DNA of 13,541 nt from Candidatus Latescibacterota bacterium (GTDB lineage Bacteria; Latescibacterota; 4484-107; B68-G9): NCBI GenBank assembly GCA_012962735.1, contig DTXA01000508.1, positions 1 through 13,541 of the forward strand, in the 5' to 3' direction. Shown here in pieces: positions 1-6,090 of the stretch. Position 1 is the first letter of the stretch, and every line of letters begins with the position of its first letter. The notes under the pieces were generated by a model. The model did not search any database, had not been told where the DNA came from, and was given only the letters and a program-made list of their open reading frames with translations. A program made the translations under genes and the position numbers.

Positions 1-197
1 GCCCATGCTAATTGGTCACATTCCAATATAACTAAAATAGGTTTCTCCCAACCCTTCGGGAGCATAGCCGCCACCGTCAGCAGGCCCAACGGCGGGAAGG
101 TCGCCTTCTTGGAGACGAACTTAAGAGCATGCTTGAAGCTCCAGAAGGTATCCGGGTATTCCGGATACACCAACAGTACGTTTTGTCCTTTGTACAT
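1..197 (-). CDS. B12-binding-domain radical SAM protein, N-terminal fragment (runs off the window)
   Basis: The minus-strand frame opens with ATG at 197 and stays open to base 1, giving 65 residues. Residues 6-45 contain LLVYPEYPDTFWSFKHALKF, followed by FPPLGLLTVAAMLPKGWEK. From family knowledge this is the characteristic start of a widespread group of B12-binding-type radical SAM proteins (often with a C-terminal DUF4070). The radical SAM cluster itself would lie outside the window. The start overlaps the lptD stop as TGATG, so translation is probably coupled to lptD; an in-frame GTG/ATG pair at 200 and 203 is an alternative start. The last 14 codons (about bases 1-44) are AT-rich and do not follow the expected LVDMNV-type continuation, so the edge may be an unusual variant or disturbed. 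Substrate unknown. Confidence 0.75.
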   Translation of the reverse strand, partial: MYKGQNVLLVYPEYPDTFWSFKHALKFVSKKATFPPLGLLTVAAMLPKGWEKPILVILECDQLAW

Positions 198-2302
198 CAC
201 CATACCCCTTTCCTGCGTTCGATTTTGATCTCCGGAAGTTCCTTGATCCGGAGCACGAAATAGTACCCCCGCCGCATCCCGGAAGGAGACCACTGAAAGA
301 TAGCTTCCCAACAGTGCAAGTCCCGGTATACGTAGATCTCCTGGGCCACCATTTGCCCCTTACCCAGATCGTAGTTGAAGGAATACCGCACCCTCCAGCG
401 GGAGGTGGGCTGGACTTGGGCGGACCCACGAACCCAGAAGGTACGACCGGTCCCTCCAACCTCCCGGCGGTAATACCCCGAAAGTACCAGCCCCCAGGGC
501 CCGACTCCTGCGGTCTCCACTCCCGGCACCCACGAAGACCCCGGTCTGGGGACGGGTTTCCCCTTTCCTGACATCCTCAGCGAAGCGGTCAGCGAGAAAT
601 CCCGCAGATGGGGTCGGGAAAGCTTCCCATTCCGGTAGAAGCTGTGTCGGAGGTCCGCCCTCAGGTCGAAGGATCGGAACGGAGAGCTCCTCACCGACGT
701 GCGCAGGTCCGAGAGCCTCCGGGATGCCTTCGGGCTCAAGTCGCATCCAGATGAGAAGCTCACGTTGAACAGGTCCAACTTCTTGGGCCTTTTGCCCCGT
801 CCCCACTTCACCTGGAGGATGCTATTAAGGGAACCTGACATACTGGCCTTCCAGGAAGAAGGCCTGCCGTCCTCCCAGGACCGAGACCCCCTCAGGAAAA
901 GCGAGGGCTGAAGCACATGCCGGGCGGCCTGGATGGACCCCCAGGTCACCGGGAAGAGGCCATAAAGGATGGTCCGGACCCCGAAGCTTCCCGAAAGCTC
1001 CTCCCTGTGGGAGAAAGTTCCATCGTCCCACCGTGCCCGTCCCCCCGTCCTCAGGGAGGAGGATAGCCGGGCCCACCCCCACCTGAGGTTCCCGGAGAGA
1101 CCGGAGTTCCCCGAAAGCTCGGCGTCGTGGCTCCATCTTCCCCCTGACTGGGTCACAGTATACCCCGCCCGGAGGGAGGGCCGGAAGTAAAGCTTCTTTC
1201 CACCTAAGGCATACTGGGGCAAGGAGAGGGACATCCTGGGGAGGCTATACCTGTCCTCGTTCCTGTCCAGGTACTGTATCTGCTGGAGTACGAGGGAAAG
1301 CCCTCCTCCTCCCCTCCAGTTTCGGGTCAAGGTCGCTGTGGAGCGCAGGGTTCGCCGCATCCGCAGGACCGGATCGAAGCGCACATCCCTGAGATACTCC
1401 CGGTCGCTCACAAAGTGCCCGTCCACCTCCAGCCGGAGCTTAGGGCGGGGAGTCTGGGTGTGTCGGAGCTCGAGGTCCCACCGCCTACCCCCCCGCTCCC
1501 ACTTCCAGGACCCCCCTATGCTCCCCCTGAACCTGTACCTGAGGGCGTACCGTAACCTCGAGGTCAATACCAACCCCACCCGTTCGTACATATCCGCCCG
1601 GAGCACGATGTCCCAGTAATCGCTCGGCGCGAAGTAATATCCTATGTTTCGGATGTAGCGACCCTCCCGGCTCGTGCTCCCGTATTGGGGCCTCAGCCAA
1701 CCCGAATGCCGTCCCTTGCGGATGGGGAAGACCATAAAGGGCAGGCGCAGGATGGGCACCTCGCCCAGGTAGAAGATCACCGGACGGGCCACCACCTTAT
1801 CGTCCAGGGTCACCTTCATCCTCGGGCTGTAGAAATGGTAGTGGGGATGGGCCAGGTCGCAGGTGGTGTACACTCCCCCCTGTACATATAACACCCCGTC
1901 CTCCGAACGCACCACCTTTTGGCCCCAATACACCCCCTTCTCGAACTGGGTCTTCCCCTGCCACACAGCTCCCCTGCCGGTCCGGAAGTTATACACCATC
2001 CGGACTCCCTCCAATTTCTCCCCTCCCTGGTGCAATATGGGCGTCTGCACGGTCCTCCCCGAAGAGTCCTTCAGTCCCTCTGCGACCAAGAGGTCCCGGT
2101 CCATAAACAGCGTGATCTTCCCGGCCGAGAGGGCCATGTCCCGATACCACATCCGGGCACCTCCGACCAGTTCCACCCTTTTTCCCTCCACGACCACCTG
2201 TTCGGCTAAGTAGCGCACCGAATCGGTGTACGTGGCTCCCTGTGCTGGCAGTGCCCAAAGGACGGCCAACCAGAGCCCCAATTTTTCCACAAAATTATCC
2301 AC
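197..2302 (-). CDS. lptD: LPS-assembly outer-membrane protein LptD (OstA family)
   Basis: This 701-residue protein matches LptD, the outer-membrane barrel that, with the lipoprotein LptE, inserts lipopolysaccharide into the outer leaflet. Residues 1-23 form a signal peptide with a hydrophobic core (LGLWLAVLWALPAQGA). Residues about 30-150 form the periplasmic OstA/LptA-like beta-jellyroll. The motif CDLAHPHYHF (148-157), then VPILRLPF and RHSGWLRPQYG (182-208), mark the entry to the barrel. The remainder is alternating Arg/aromatic beta strands. The C-terminus DLHCWEAIFQW followed by IKIE is typical of LptD-like proteins, particularly in FCB-type lineages (family knowledge). The start is GTG at 2302, supported by a strong Shine-Dalgarno; an in-frame GTG at 2290 is the alternative. 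That GTG lies inside a DnaA box, and a TATAAC (2338-2333, minus) could be the -10. The stop overlaps the next gene. Confidence 0.9.
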   Translation of the reverse strand: MDNFVEKLGLWLAVLWALPAQGATYTDSVRYLAEQVVVEGKRVELVGGARMWYRDMALSAGKITLFMDRDLLVAEGLKDSSGRTVQTPILHQGGEKLEGVRMVYNFRTGRGAVWQGKTQFEKGVYWGQKVVRSEDGVLYVQGGVYTTCDLAHPHYHFYSPRMKVTLDDKVVARPVIFYLGEVPILRLPFMVFPIRKGRHSGWLRPQYGSTSREGRYIRNIGYYFAPSDYWDIVLRADMYERVGLVLTSRLRYALRYRFRGSIGGSWKWERGGRRWDLELRHTQTPRPKLRLEVDGHFVSDREYLRDVRFDPVLRMRRTLRSTATLTRNWRGGGGLSLVLQQIQYLDRNEDRYSLPRMSLSLPQYALGGKKLYFRPSLRAGYTVTQSGGRWSHDAELSGNSGLSGNLRWGWARLSSSLRTGGRARWDDGTFSHREELSGSFGVRTILYGLFPVTWGSIQAARHVLQPSLFLRGSRSWEDGRPSSWKASMSGSLNSILQVKWGRGKRPKKLDLFNVSFSSGCDLSPKASRRLSDLRTSVRSSPFRSFDLRADLRHSFYRNGKLSRPHLRDFSLTASLRMSGKGKPVPRPGSSWVPGVETAGVGPWGLVLSGYYRREVGGTGRTFWVRGSAQVQPTSRWRVRYSFNYDLGKGQMVAQEIYVYRDLHCWEAIFQWSPSGMRRGYYFVLRIKELPEIKIERRKGVW

Positions 2303-2432
2303 ACACTTTGCACCCCCTGTGGATAACTTTTCGTTATAGTCTTCTAAGTTTCAATTTTTATTGATCATACTGAAAAGTCGATGAAGGGGGAGATGTGGAT
2401 AACTTTGTGGATAATTTCAAAAGTTATCCACA
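2283..2432. other. oriC (candidate): DnaA-box cluster with AT-rich core; candidate replication origin (oriC)
   Basis: Five perfect DnaA boxes (TTATCCACA) are visible: plus strand at 2295-2303 and 2424-2432, minus strand at 2318-2326, 2394-2402 and 2406-2414. A sixth, TTTTCCACA at 2283-2291, has one mismatch. Two tandem pairs share a 12-bp period (2283/2295 and 2394/2406). Between the two groups lies a 67-bp spacer whose portion 2327-2380 is roughly 70% A/T by hand count, in otherwise GC-rich DNA, as expected for a DNA-unwinding element. The cluster occupies the 121-bp gap between the oxidoreductase and lptD and spills into both: the outer boxes contain the oxidoreductase TAA and the lptD GTG. 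Against an origin: no dnaA, dnaN or gidA nearby, and no divergence of gene orientation. It could instead be a DnaA titration or regulatory site. Confidence 0.7.
2311..2318 (-). promoter_or_regulatory. Ribosome binding site of lptD
   Basis: On the minus strand AGGGGGTG is one mismatch from AGGAGGTG and lies 8 bases before the GTG at 2302. This decides the lptD start in favour of 2302 over the in-frame GTG at 2290, which has only AT-rich DnaA-box sequence before it. The site abuts the DnaA box at 2318-2326, so bound DnaA and initiation of lptD expression would be physically close. Confidence 0.6.
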
Positions 2433-3452
2433 GATGGGAACCGAACAGCCCTCCTCCGCGGATCTGTACAGGGCTGTCAGCATCTCCAACACTACAACCC
2501 CGTCCTCTAAGGGAGAAAGGGGCTCCCGATCCTTCAACACGCAGTCCACGAAGTGCTGGAATTGGCTGGGAAAGGAGAAGTCCGTCATGTCCGGCACCTC
2601 ACTCTCCCCCTCCCGCTCCCTTACTATGTAAAACGGCCAAACCGAGGCCCCGCCCTTGGTCCCGAATATCCGGGCCGCTATAACTCCCCGATCGATATGC
2701 GCGGCCCAGCCGTTCTCTATGAGCACTGAGGCACCTCCTTCGAACCGAACCATCCCACAAGCGAAGTCGTCCACGTCGAACGCCCCCGCATCCTCAGGGG
2801 GCACCCCTCCCTTCCCCCTCGGTCCGAACTCCGCATACGTGGCACCGAAGGCCTCCACCGGCTTCGGGCAGCCCATAAGGTACCAGGTTATGTCCAAAAG
2901 ATGTACGCCGTTGTCTATCAACGCGCCCCCTCCTGAAAGCTCCCTCCGGTAGAACCATGCCCTGGGGATTCCCTTCCCCGCCGGCCTTATGTAGCTGTTG
3001 AACCCGTAGTACACCTCCCCGAACACGCCTTCCTCCCAGAGCCTCCTTATGTACGCTGCCTCGGGCAGGAAACGGAACTTCATAGCGACCATAGCTTTCT
3101 TCCCGGACCGGTTCCTGGCGGTGATTATCTTCCGAGCCTCCTCGGGCGTCCTCGCCAAGGGCTTCTCCACGAGCACATGTTTGCCAGCCTCTAGGGCGGC
3201 TATAGCTGCCGAAGCGTGCAGGTAATTGGGAAGGCAGATACTCACAACGTCCACCCGGGGGTCATCCACCAGCTCGCGGTAGTCGGTATACAGCCGGGAG
3301 ACCCCATACTTCCGGCCCGCATCCATGAGCTTGGCCTCGTCCAGATCGCATAGGGCTACGACCTCGGCCTCCGGGACCTTCTGGAACTCCTCCAAGTGCC
3401 ACAATCCTACACCGAGCCCAATGATCCCGATCCCGATACGGTCCTGTCCCAT
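2424..3452 (-). CDS. Gfo/Idh/MocA-family NAD(P)-dependent oxidoreductase
   Basis: The product is 342 residues, the usual family length. Residues 6-18 (IGIGIIGLGVG) form the Rossmann GxGxxG-type nucleotide-binding loop. CDLD at 35-38 ends the second strand with the Asp expected to contact the cofactor ribose. VEKPLA (95-100) holds the EKP motif with the family's catalytic Lys97. GGGALIDNGVHLLD (174-187) supplies the Asp180/His184 pair of the C-terminal domain. The family oxidises or reduces sugars, inositols and related polyols; the substrate cannot be told from sequence. The start ATG at 3452 is preceded by GGAGGAGAGG, and no later start keeps the Rossmann loop. The first 46 bases overlap the radical SAM gene upstream, suggesting translational coupling. 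The TAA stop lies within a DnaA box. Confidence 0.88.
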   Translation of the reverse strand: MGQDRIGIGIIGLGVGLWHLEEFQKVPEAEVVALCDLDEAKLMDAGRKYGVSRLYTDYRELVDDPRVDVVSICLPNYLHASAAIAALEAGKHVLVEKPLARTPEEARKIITARNRSGKKAMVAMKFRFLPEAAYIRRLWEEGVFGEVYYGFNSYIRPAGKGIPRAWFYRRELSGGGALIDNGVHLLDITWYLMGCPKPVEAFGATYAEFGPRGKGGVPPEDAGAFDVDDFACGMVRFEGGASVLIENGWAAHIDRGVIAARIFGTKGGASVWPFYIVREREGESEVPDMTDFSFPSQFQHFVDCVLKDREPLSPLEDGVVVLEMLTALYRSAEEGCSVPICG

Positions 3453-4747
3453 CCTCTCCTCCCGTATGCGTCGTAGACCATTTTGTGGTAGCTGGCGTTG
3501 ATGATGAAGAGAGGGAGAAAGGTGAGGGGCATCCTGCGGCCCAGCCGCATAAGGCGCAGGAAAATGGAAGGTAACGAATAGAACTCCCTCCAGGCCCACT
3601 GCATCCCCTCCTCCAGCTGTTCCGGGGTCATCTGCTTGGGCCGGAATACCGCATGGCCGATGTTATACTTGGCCCAGTCGTTCGAGATGATCCTCCCCTC
3701 CCACTCGAGCTTCGCCCTCAGGGGAGTGCCCGGAAGGGGCGTGAGGATCCCGAACTGGGCCAGATCCAGCTTGCTCTTCTTGGCGAACTCCAGGGTGCGC
3801 TCGAAGACCCCTGGGTCGTCGTGGTCGAAACCAAATATAAACGCCCCCTCCACGGCTATTCCGTGGTCGTGGAGCTTTTGGATGACCTCCCGATACTCCT
3901 GGACACGGTTGAACCTCTTCCCCACCTCCCCTAAGCTCTCGTCCGAAAGCGACTCGAACCCTATGAAGAGCCCCTTGCACCCGCTCTTCTCCGCAAGCCG
4001 GAGGAGTTCGTCGTCCCGGGCTATGGTGGAGGAGGCCTGGCCTACCCAGATTATACGCTCCGGGATGAGGGCTTGGAAGAGTTCCTTTGCGTATCGGTGG
4101 TCTCCGACGATGTTATCGTCTAAAAATCCTACGAACTTGGCCTGCATAGATCGGATCTCGGCTATGACCTCCCGAACCGGCCGCATGCGGTATCGCCTTC
4201 CGAAGAAATAGCTCACCGCACAGAAGGAACATCCGAACGGACATCCCCGGGCGACCTGGAGCACGCTCGTGATGATGTAAGCCTTTTCGTTCAACAGGTC
4301 CCTCCTGGGCAGGGGCTGTCCAGCCATATCTGGAAGCCGCTCCGAGCGATATATTCCCCTCATCTGACCCCGTTTGAAGTCCTCCAATACCCTGTGCCAA
4401 CATCCCTCCGCCTCGCCCACCACCACCGCGTCCGCGTGTTGCAGGGCTTCGTGGGGCAGGGCCGATACGTGTATCCCCCCCATCACCACCTTCACCCCCC
4501 GGGCCCGGAACCTATCCGCTATGGTATAGGCCCTGAGGGCGGTGGCGGTCATGGTAGTGATCCCCACTAAATCCACATCCGCCTCGAAGTCCACGTCCTC
4601 CACGTTCTCGTCCACCAAGCTCACCTCCCACTCCGGGGTCAGGGCCGCTATGAGCGGGAGGGCCAACTGGGGGAGACGGAAGGCCTTACCCTTCATCTTG
4701 CGCCGATGTGCCTCCTCCCAGGTAGGAGCTATAAGCATCAGCTTCAC
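3407..4747 (-). CDS. B12-binding-type radical SAM protein of unknown substrate
   Basis: About 446 residues. The N-terminal ~150 residues form a Rossmann-like B12-binding-type domain (MLIAPT, LVDENVEDV, VGITTMTATA, VVMGGIHVSALPHEAL); the DxHxxG cobalamin motif is not evident, so true B12 binding is uncertain. The radical SAM domain carries ARGCPFGCSFC near residues 168-177, the CxxxCxxC motif for the 4Fe-4S cluster that cleaves S-adenosylmethionine, followed by GFLDDNI, GFESL and LTPLPGTPL, all typical of this group. It is distinct from the radical SAM protein at the left edge. Two GTG codons, 4750 and 4747, follow GGGAGGT (4758-4752); 4747 gives the better spacing, and ATG at 4738 is a third option. 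The 3' end overlaps the oxidoreductase by 46 bases, hinting at a shared pathway. The substrate is unknown. Confidence 0.88.
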   Translation of the reverse strand: MKLMLIAPTWEEAHRRKMKGKAFRLPQLALPLIAALTPEWEVSLVDENVEDVDFEADVDLVGITTMTATALRAYTIADRFRARGVKVVMGGIHVSALPHEALQHADAVVVGEAEGCWHRVLEDFKRGQMRGIYRSERLPDMAGQPLPRRDLLNEKAYIITSVLQVARGCPFGCSFCAVSYFFGRRYRMRPVREVIAEIRSMQAKFVGFLDDNIVGDHRYAKELFQALIPERIIWVGQASSTIARDDELLRLAEKSGCKGLFIGFESLSDESLGEVGKRFNRVQEYREVIQKLHDHGIAVEGAFIFGFDHDDPGVFERTLEFAKKSKLDLAQFGILTPLPGTPLRAKLEWEGRIISNDWAKYNIGHAVFRPKQMTPEQLEEGMQWAWREFYSLPSIFLRLMRLGRRMPLTFLPLFIINASYHKMVYDAYGRRGWDRTVSGSGSLGSV

Positions 4748-4760
4748 CACGACCTCCCTG

Positions 4761-4789
4761 TTGTGTCTTGGAAGGGATTTGGCTATATT
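4761..4789 (+). promoter_or_regulatory. Possible sigma-70-type promoter for the AEC transporter
   Basis: TTGTGT (4761-4766), a 17-base spacer and TATATT (4784-4789) resemble -35 and -10 elements; the -10 matches five of six consensus bases, the -35 only three. It lies in the 61-64 bp gap between divergent genes. The predicted transcript would start near 4796 and have a very short leader, so the assignment is weak. Confidence 0.25.
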
Positions 4790-4797
4790 TTAAAGGA

Positions 4798-4806
4798 TTA
4801 TCCACT
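4798..4806 (+). promoter_or_regulatory. Single near-consensus DnaA box (TTATCCACT)
   Basis: This differs from TTATCCACA only in the last base and sits in the divergent promoter region just before the transporter start. It lies 2.4 kb from the main DnaA-box cluster. A lone one-mismatch box can occur by chance, but its intergenic position makes it worth noting. Confidence 0.3.
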
Positions 4807-4811
4807 TTGAA

Positions 4812-5744
4812 ATGGCCATCCCTATGCTCTCCCGCTCCTTCGTCCTCTCCGGGACCATATATCTCCCCCTGGTGGCCGGGTACCTGCTTAAACGGGCCGG
4901 TAAGGTCCCAGAGACCTTAAGCACATCTCTGGTGCGTCTGGCCACCTGGACCATACAGCCCGTGGCCATCGCCATCACATTTTGGGGGCTCACCTTCCCT
5001 CGGGAGGCCATCGCCCTTCCTTTAACCGCTGTAGGCCTCAGCCTCTCCCTCCTTCCCCCGGCCTGGGGGCTCTCCTGTTGGCACGCCCACGCCCCCTCCC
5101 AGAGGGGAAGCTACTTAGCGGCCGTGATATTCTCCAACATCGGCCTAACCTTGGGAGGGTTCCTCTGTTTGCTCTTCTTAGGCGAAGAGGGGCTTGGTCT
5201 TTCCGTGCTCTATATGCTCTCCTTTATGCCCCTCTTCGTAACAGTGGGGTTCTCCATAGGCAGGCGCTACCGGGGCCCGGACGCCCAGGGAGGACATCTG
5301 AACGTCCTGAACTTGGTCCTGCCCGCGGCCGTGGGGGTCGGGTTCCTGCTGAACCTTTGGGGCCCTCCTCGACCCGATGTCCTCACCGGTGTAAACCGAA
5401 TCCTTGTGCCCATCACCTCGGCATCCTACGCCTTCGCCATAGGCCTGAGCCTGCGCCTCCGCTCGGTCCTACAATACCGGAAGGAGGCCCTCTCGGTGAG
5501 CCTCCTCAAGTTCGGGCTCAGCCCACCCCTCGGCTTGGGCATCGGCACATTGCTCGGCCTGGAAGGGACGGCCCTAAAGGTTGTCCTCGTCGAAGCAGCT
5601 ATGCCTGTGGCGCTCAATGCACTGGTGTTGGCCCACCTGTTCGACCTCGACAGGGACCTGGCCAACGCCTGCTGGATAGCCACCACCTTAGCCGTCCTTC
5701 CGCTCTCCCTCCTCTTAGGGCTGTTGCTCCCCCTCCTGCAGTAA
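4812..5744 (+). CDS. AEC (auxin efflux carrier)-family permease
   Basis: A 310-residue, very hydrophobic protein with about ten predicted membrane segments: five in the first half, a short charged loop near residues 148-160 (GRRYRGPDAQGG), then five more. This duplicated 5+5 layout, with ATWTIQPVAIAI and AAVIFSNIGLTLGG in the first half and EAAMPVALNALVLAHLFDLD in the second, matches the AEC family, whose bacterial members export or exchange organic acids such as malate, or amino acids. The specific substrate cannot be read. It is the only plus-strand gene here, divergent from the radical SAM gene and convergent with the cyclase remnant. The ATG at 4812 has only a distant AAAGGA 14 bases upstream; ATG at 4824 is an alternative. 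The C-terminus ends right where cyclase homology stops, suggesting a deletion junction near 5744. Confidence 0.85.
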   Translation: MAIPMLSRSFVLSGTIYLPLVAGYLLKRAGKVPETLSTSLVRLATWTIQPVAIAITFWGLTFPREAIALPLTAVGLSLSLLPPAWGLSCWHAHAPSQRGSYLAAVIFSNIGLTLGGFLCLLFLGEEGLGLSVLYMLSFMPLFVTVGFSIGRRYRGPDAQGGHLNVLNLVLPAAVGVGFLLNLWGPPRPDVLTGVNRILVPITSASYAFAIGLSLRLRSVLQYRKEALSVSLLKFGLSPPLGLGIGTLLGLEGTALKVVLVEAAMPVALNALVLAHLFDLDRDLANACWIATTLAVLPLSLLLGLLLPLLQ

Positions 5745-6090
5745 GGCGAAAGTCCGCACGGGAAACGCCTATCAGTCGGTCCAGCTTTGTTAGGTTCTCA
5801 ACTGTGGAGATCCCCGCCCGGGACAAAATCCTGTGCACCGGCCTGGACAGGTCCCCCAGATCGTCGACCGAAAGCGCATCTATCCCCGAGATCCTTATGC
5901 CAATGTCTTGCAGAAACTTAGTGGTCACCTCTGTGAGAAATGGATGGTCCTCGTATTCCAGCTTCTTCTAGTACTTATCCCATCCCGTGCAACTAAGACG
6001 GCCTTTCCCTTCAAATCCAGCCCGGAAAACCTCTCCGGGCCTATTTGGTATTCCCATCTCCACCGGATGGCTCAGGTCTATCAGGAGCAT
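5745..6090 (-). pseudogene. Decayed cyclase-family (kynurenine-formamidase-like, PF04199) gene
   Basis: This fills the otherwise gene-free stretch after the transporter. From ATG 6090 the frame reads MLLIDLSHPVEMGIP, the family N-terminus. Homology then jumps to another frame (6044-5991: IGPERFSGLDLKGKAVLV). It returns to the first frame as CTGWDKY, hits TAG at 5970-5968, and continues in frame as KKLEYEDHPFLTE, then IDALSVDDL, PVHRILSRAGI and VENLTKLDRLIG. Three lesions are visible. A central deletion of roughly 80-90 residues removes the metal-binding HxGTHxDAP segment. One T is missing at about 5991 (GTTTGC to GTTGC would restore the frame). A conserved Trp codon has become TAG. The C-terminal LPLKI/GSPVRAV part is also missing. 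The start overlaps the HDAC stop by 10 bases, so the living gene was probably coupled to it. It cannot encode an active hydrolase. Confidence 0.85.

Noticed and set aside
2395..2631. Plus-strand open frame whose start reads MDNFVDNF, nearly the same as the LptD N-terminus
   Set aside because: The resemblance arises because both begin in DnaA-box sequence (GTGGATAA). The remainder is the antisense of the oxidoreductase and has no family features.
3453..3599. N-terminal extension of the oxidoreductase frame upstream to 3599
   Set aside because: It only reads the radical SAM gene in another frame; the ribosome site and Rossmann motif place the start at 3452.
5743..5768. AGGCG/CGCCT inverted repeat right after the transporter stop
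   Set aside because: Only a 5-bp stem with a loop of about 15-17 bases and no T-run; too weak to call a terminator.
5614..5928. Stand-alone 104-residue minus-strand protein with an RNA-polymerase-alpha-CTD-like look (AGISTVENL)
   Set aside because: The first two thirds align better with the C-terminal half of a cyclase-family protein, and the frame continues upstream past a TAG into further cyclase-like sequence. The tail is antisense to the transporter.
6020..6040. Perfect 7-bp hairpin GCCCGGA/TCCGGGC as a terminator for the transporter
   Set aside because: It has no T-run on either strand, lies about 280 bp past the transporter stop and falls inside the cyclase remnant.
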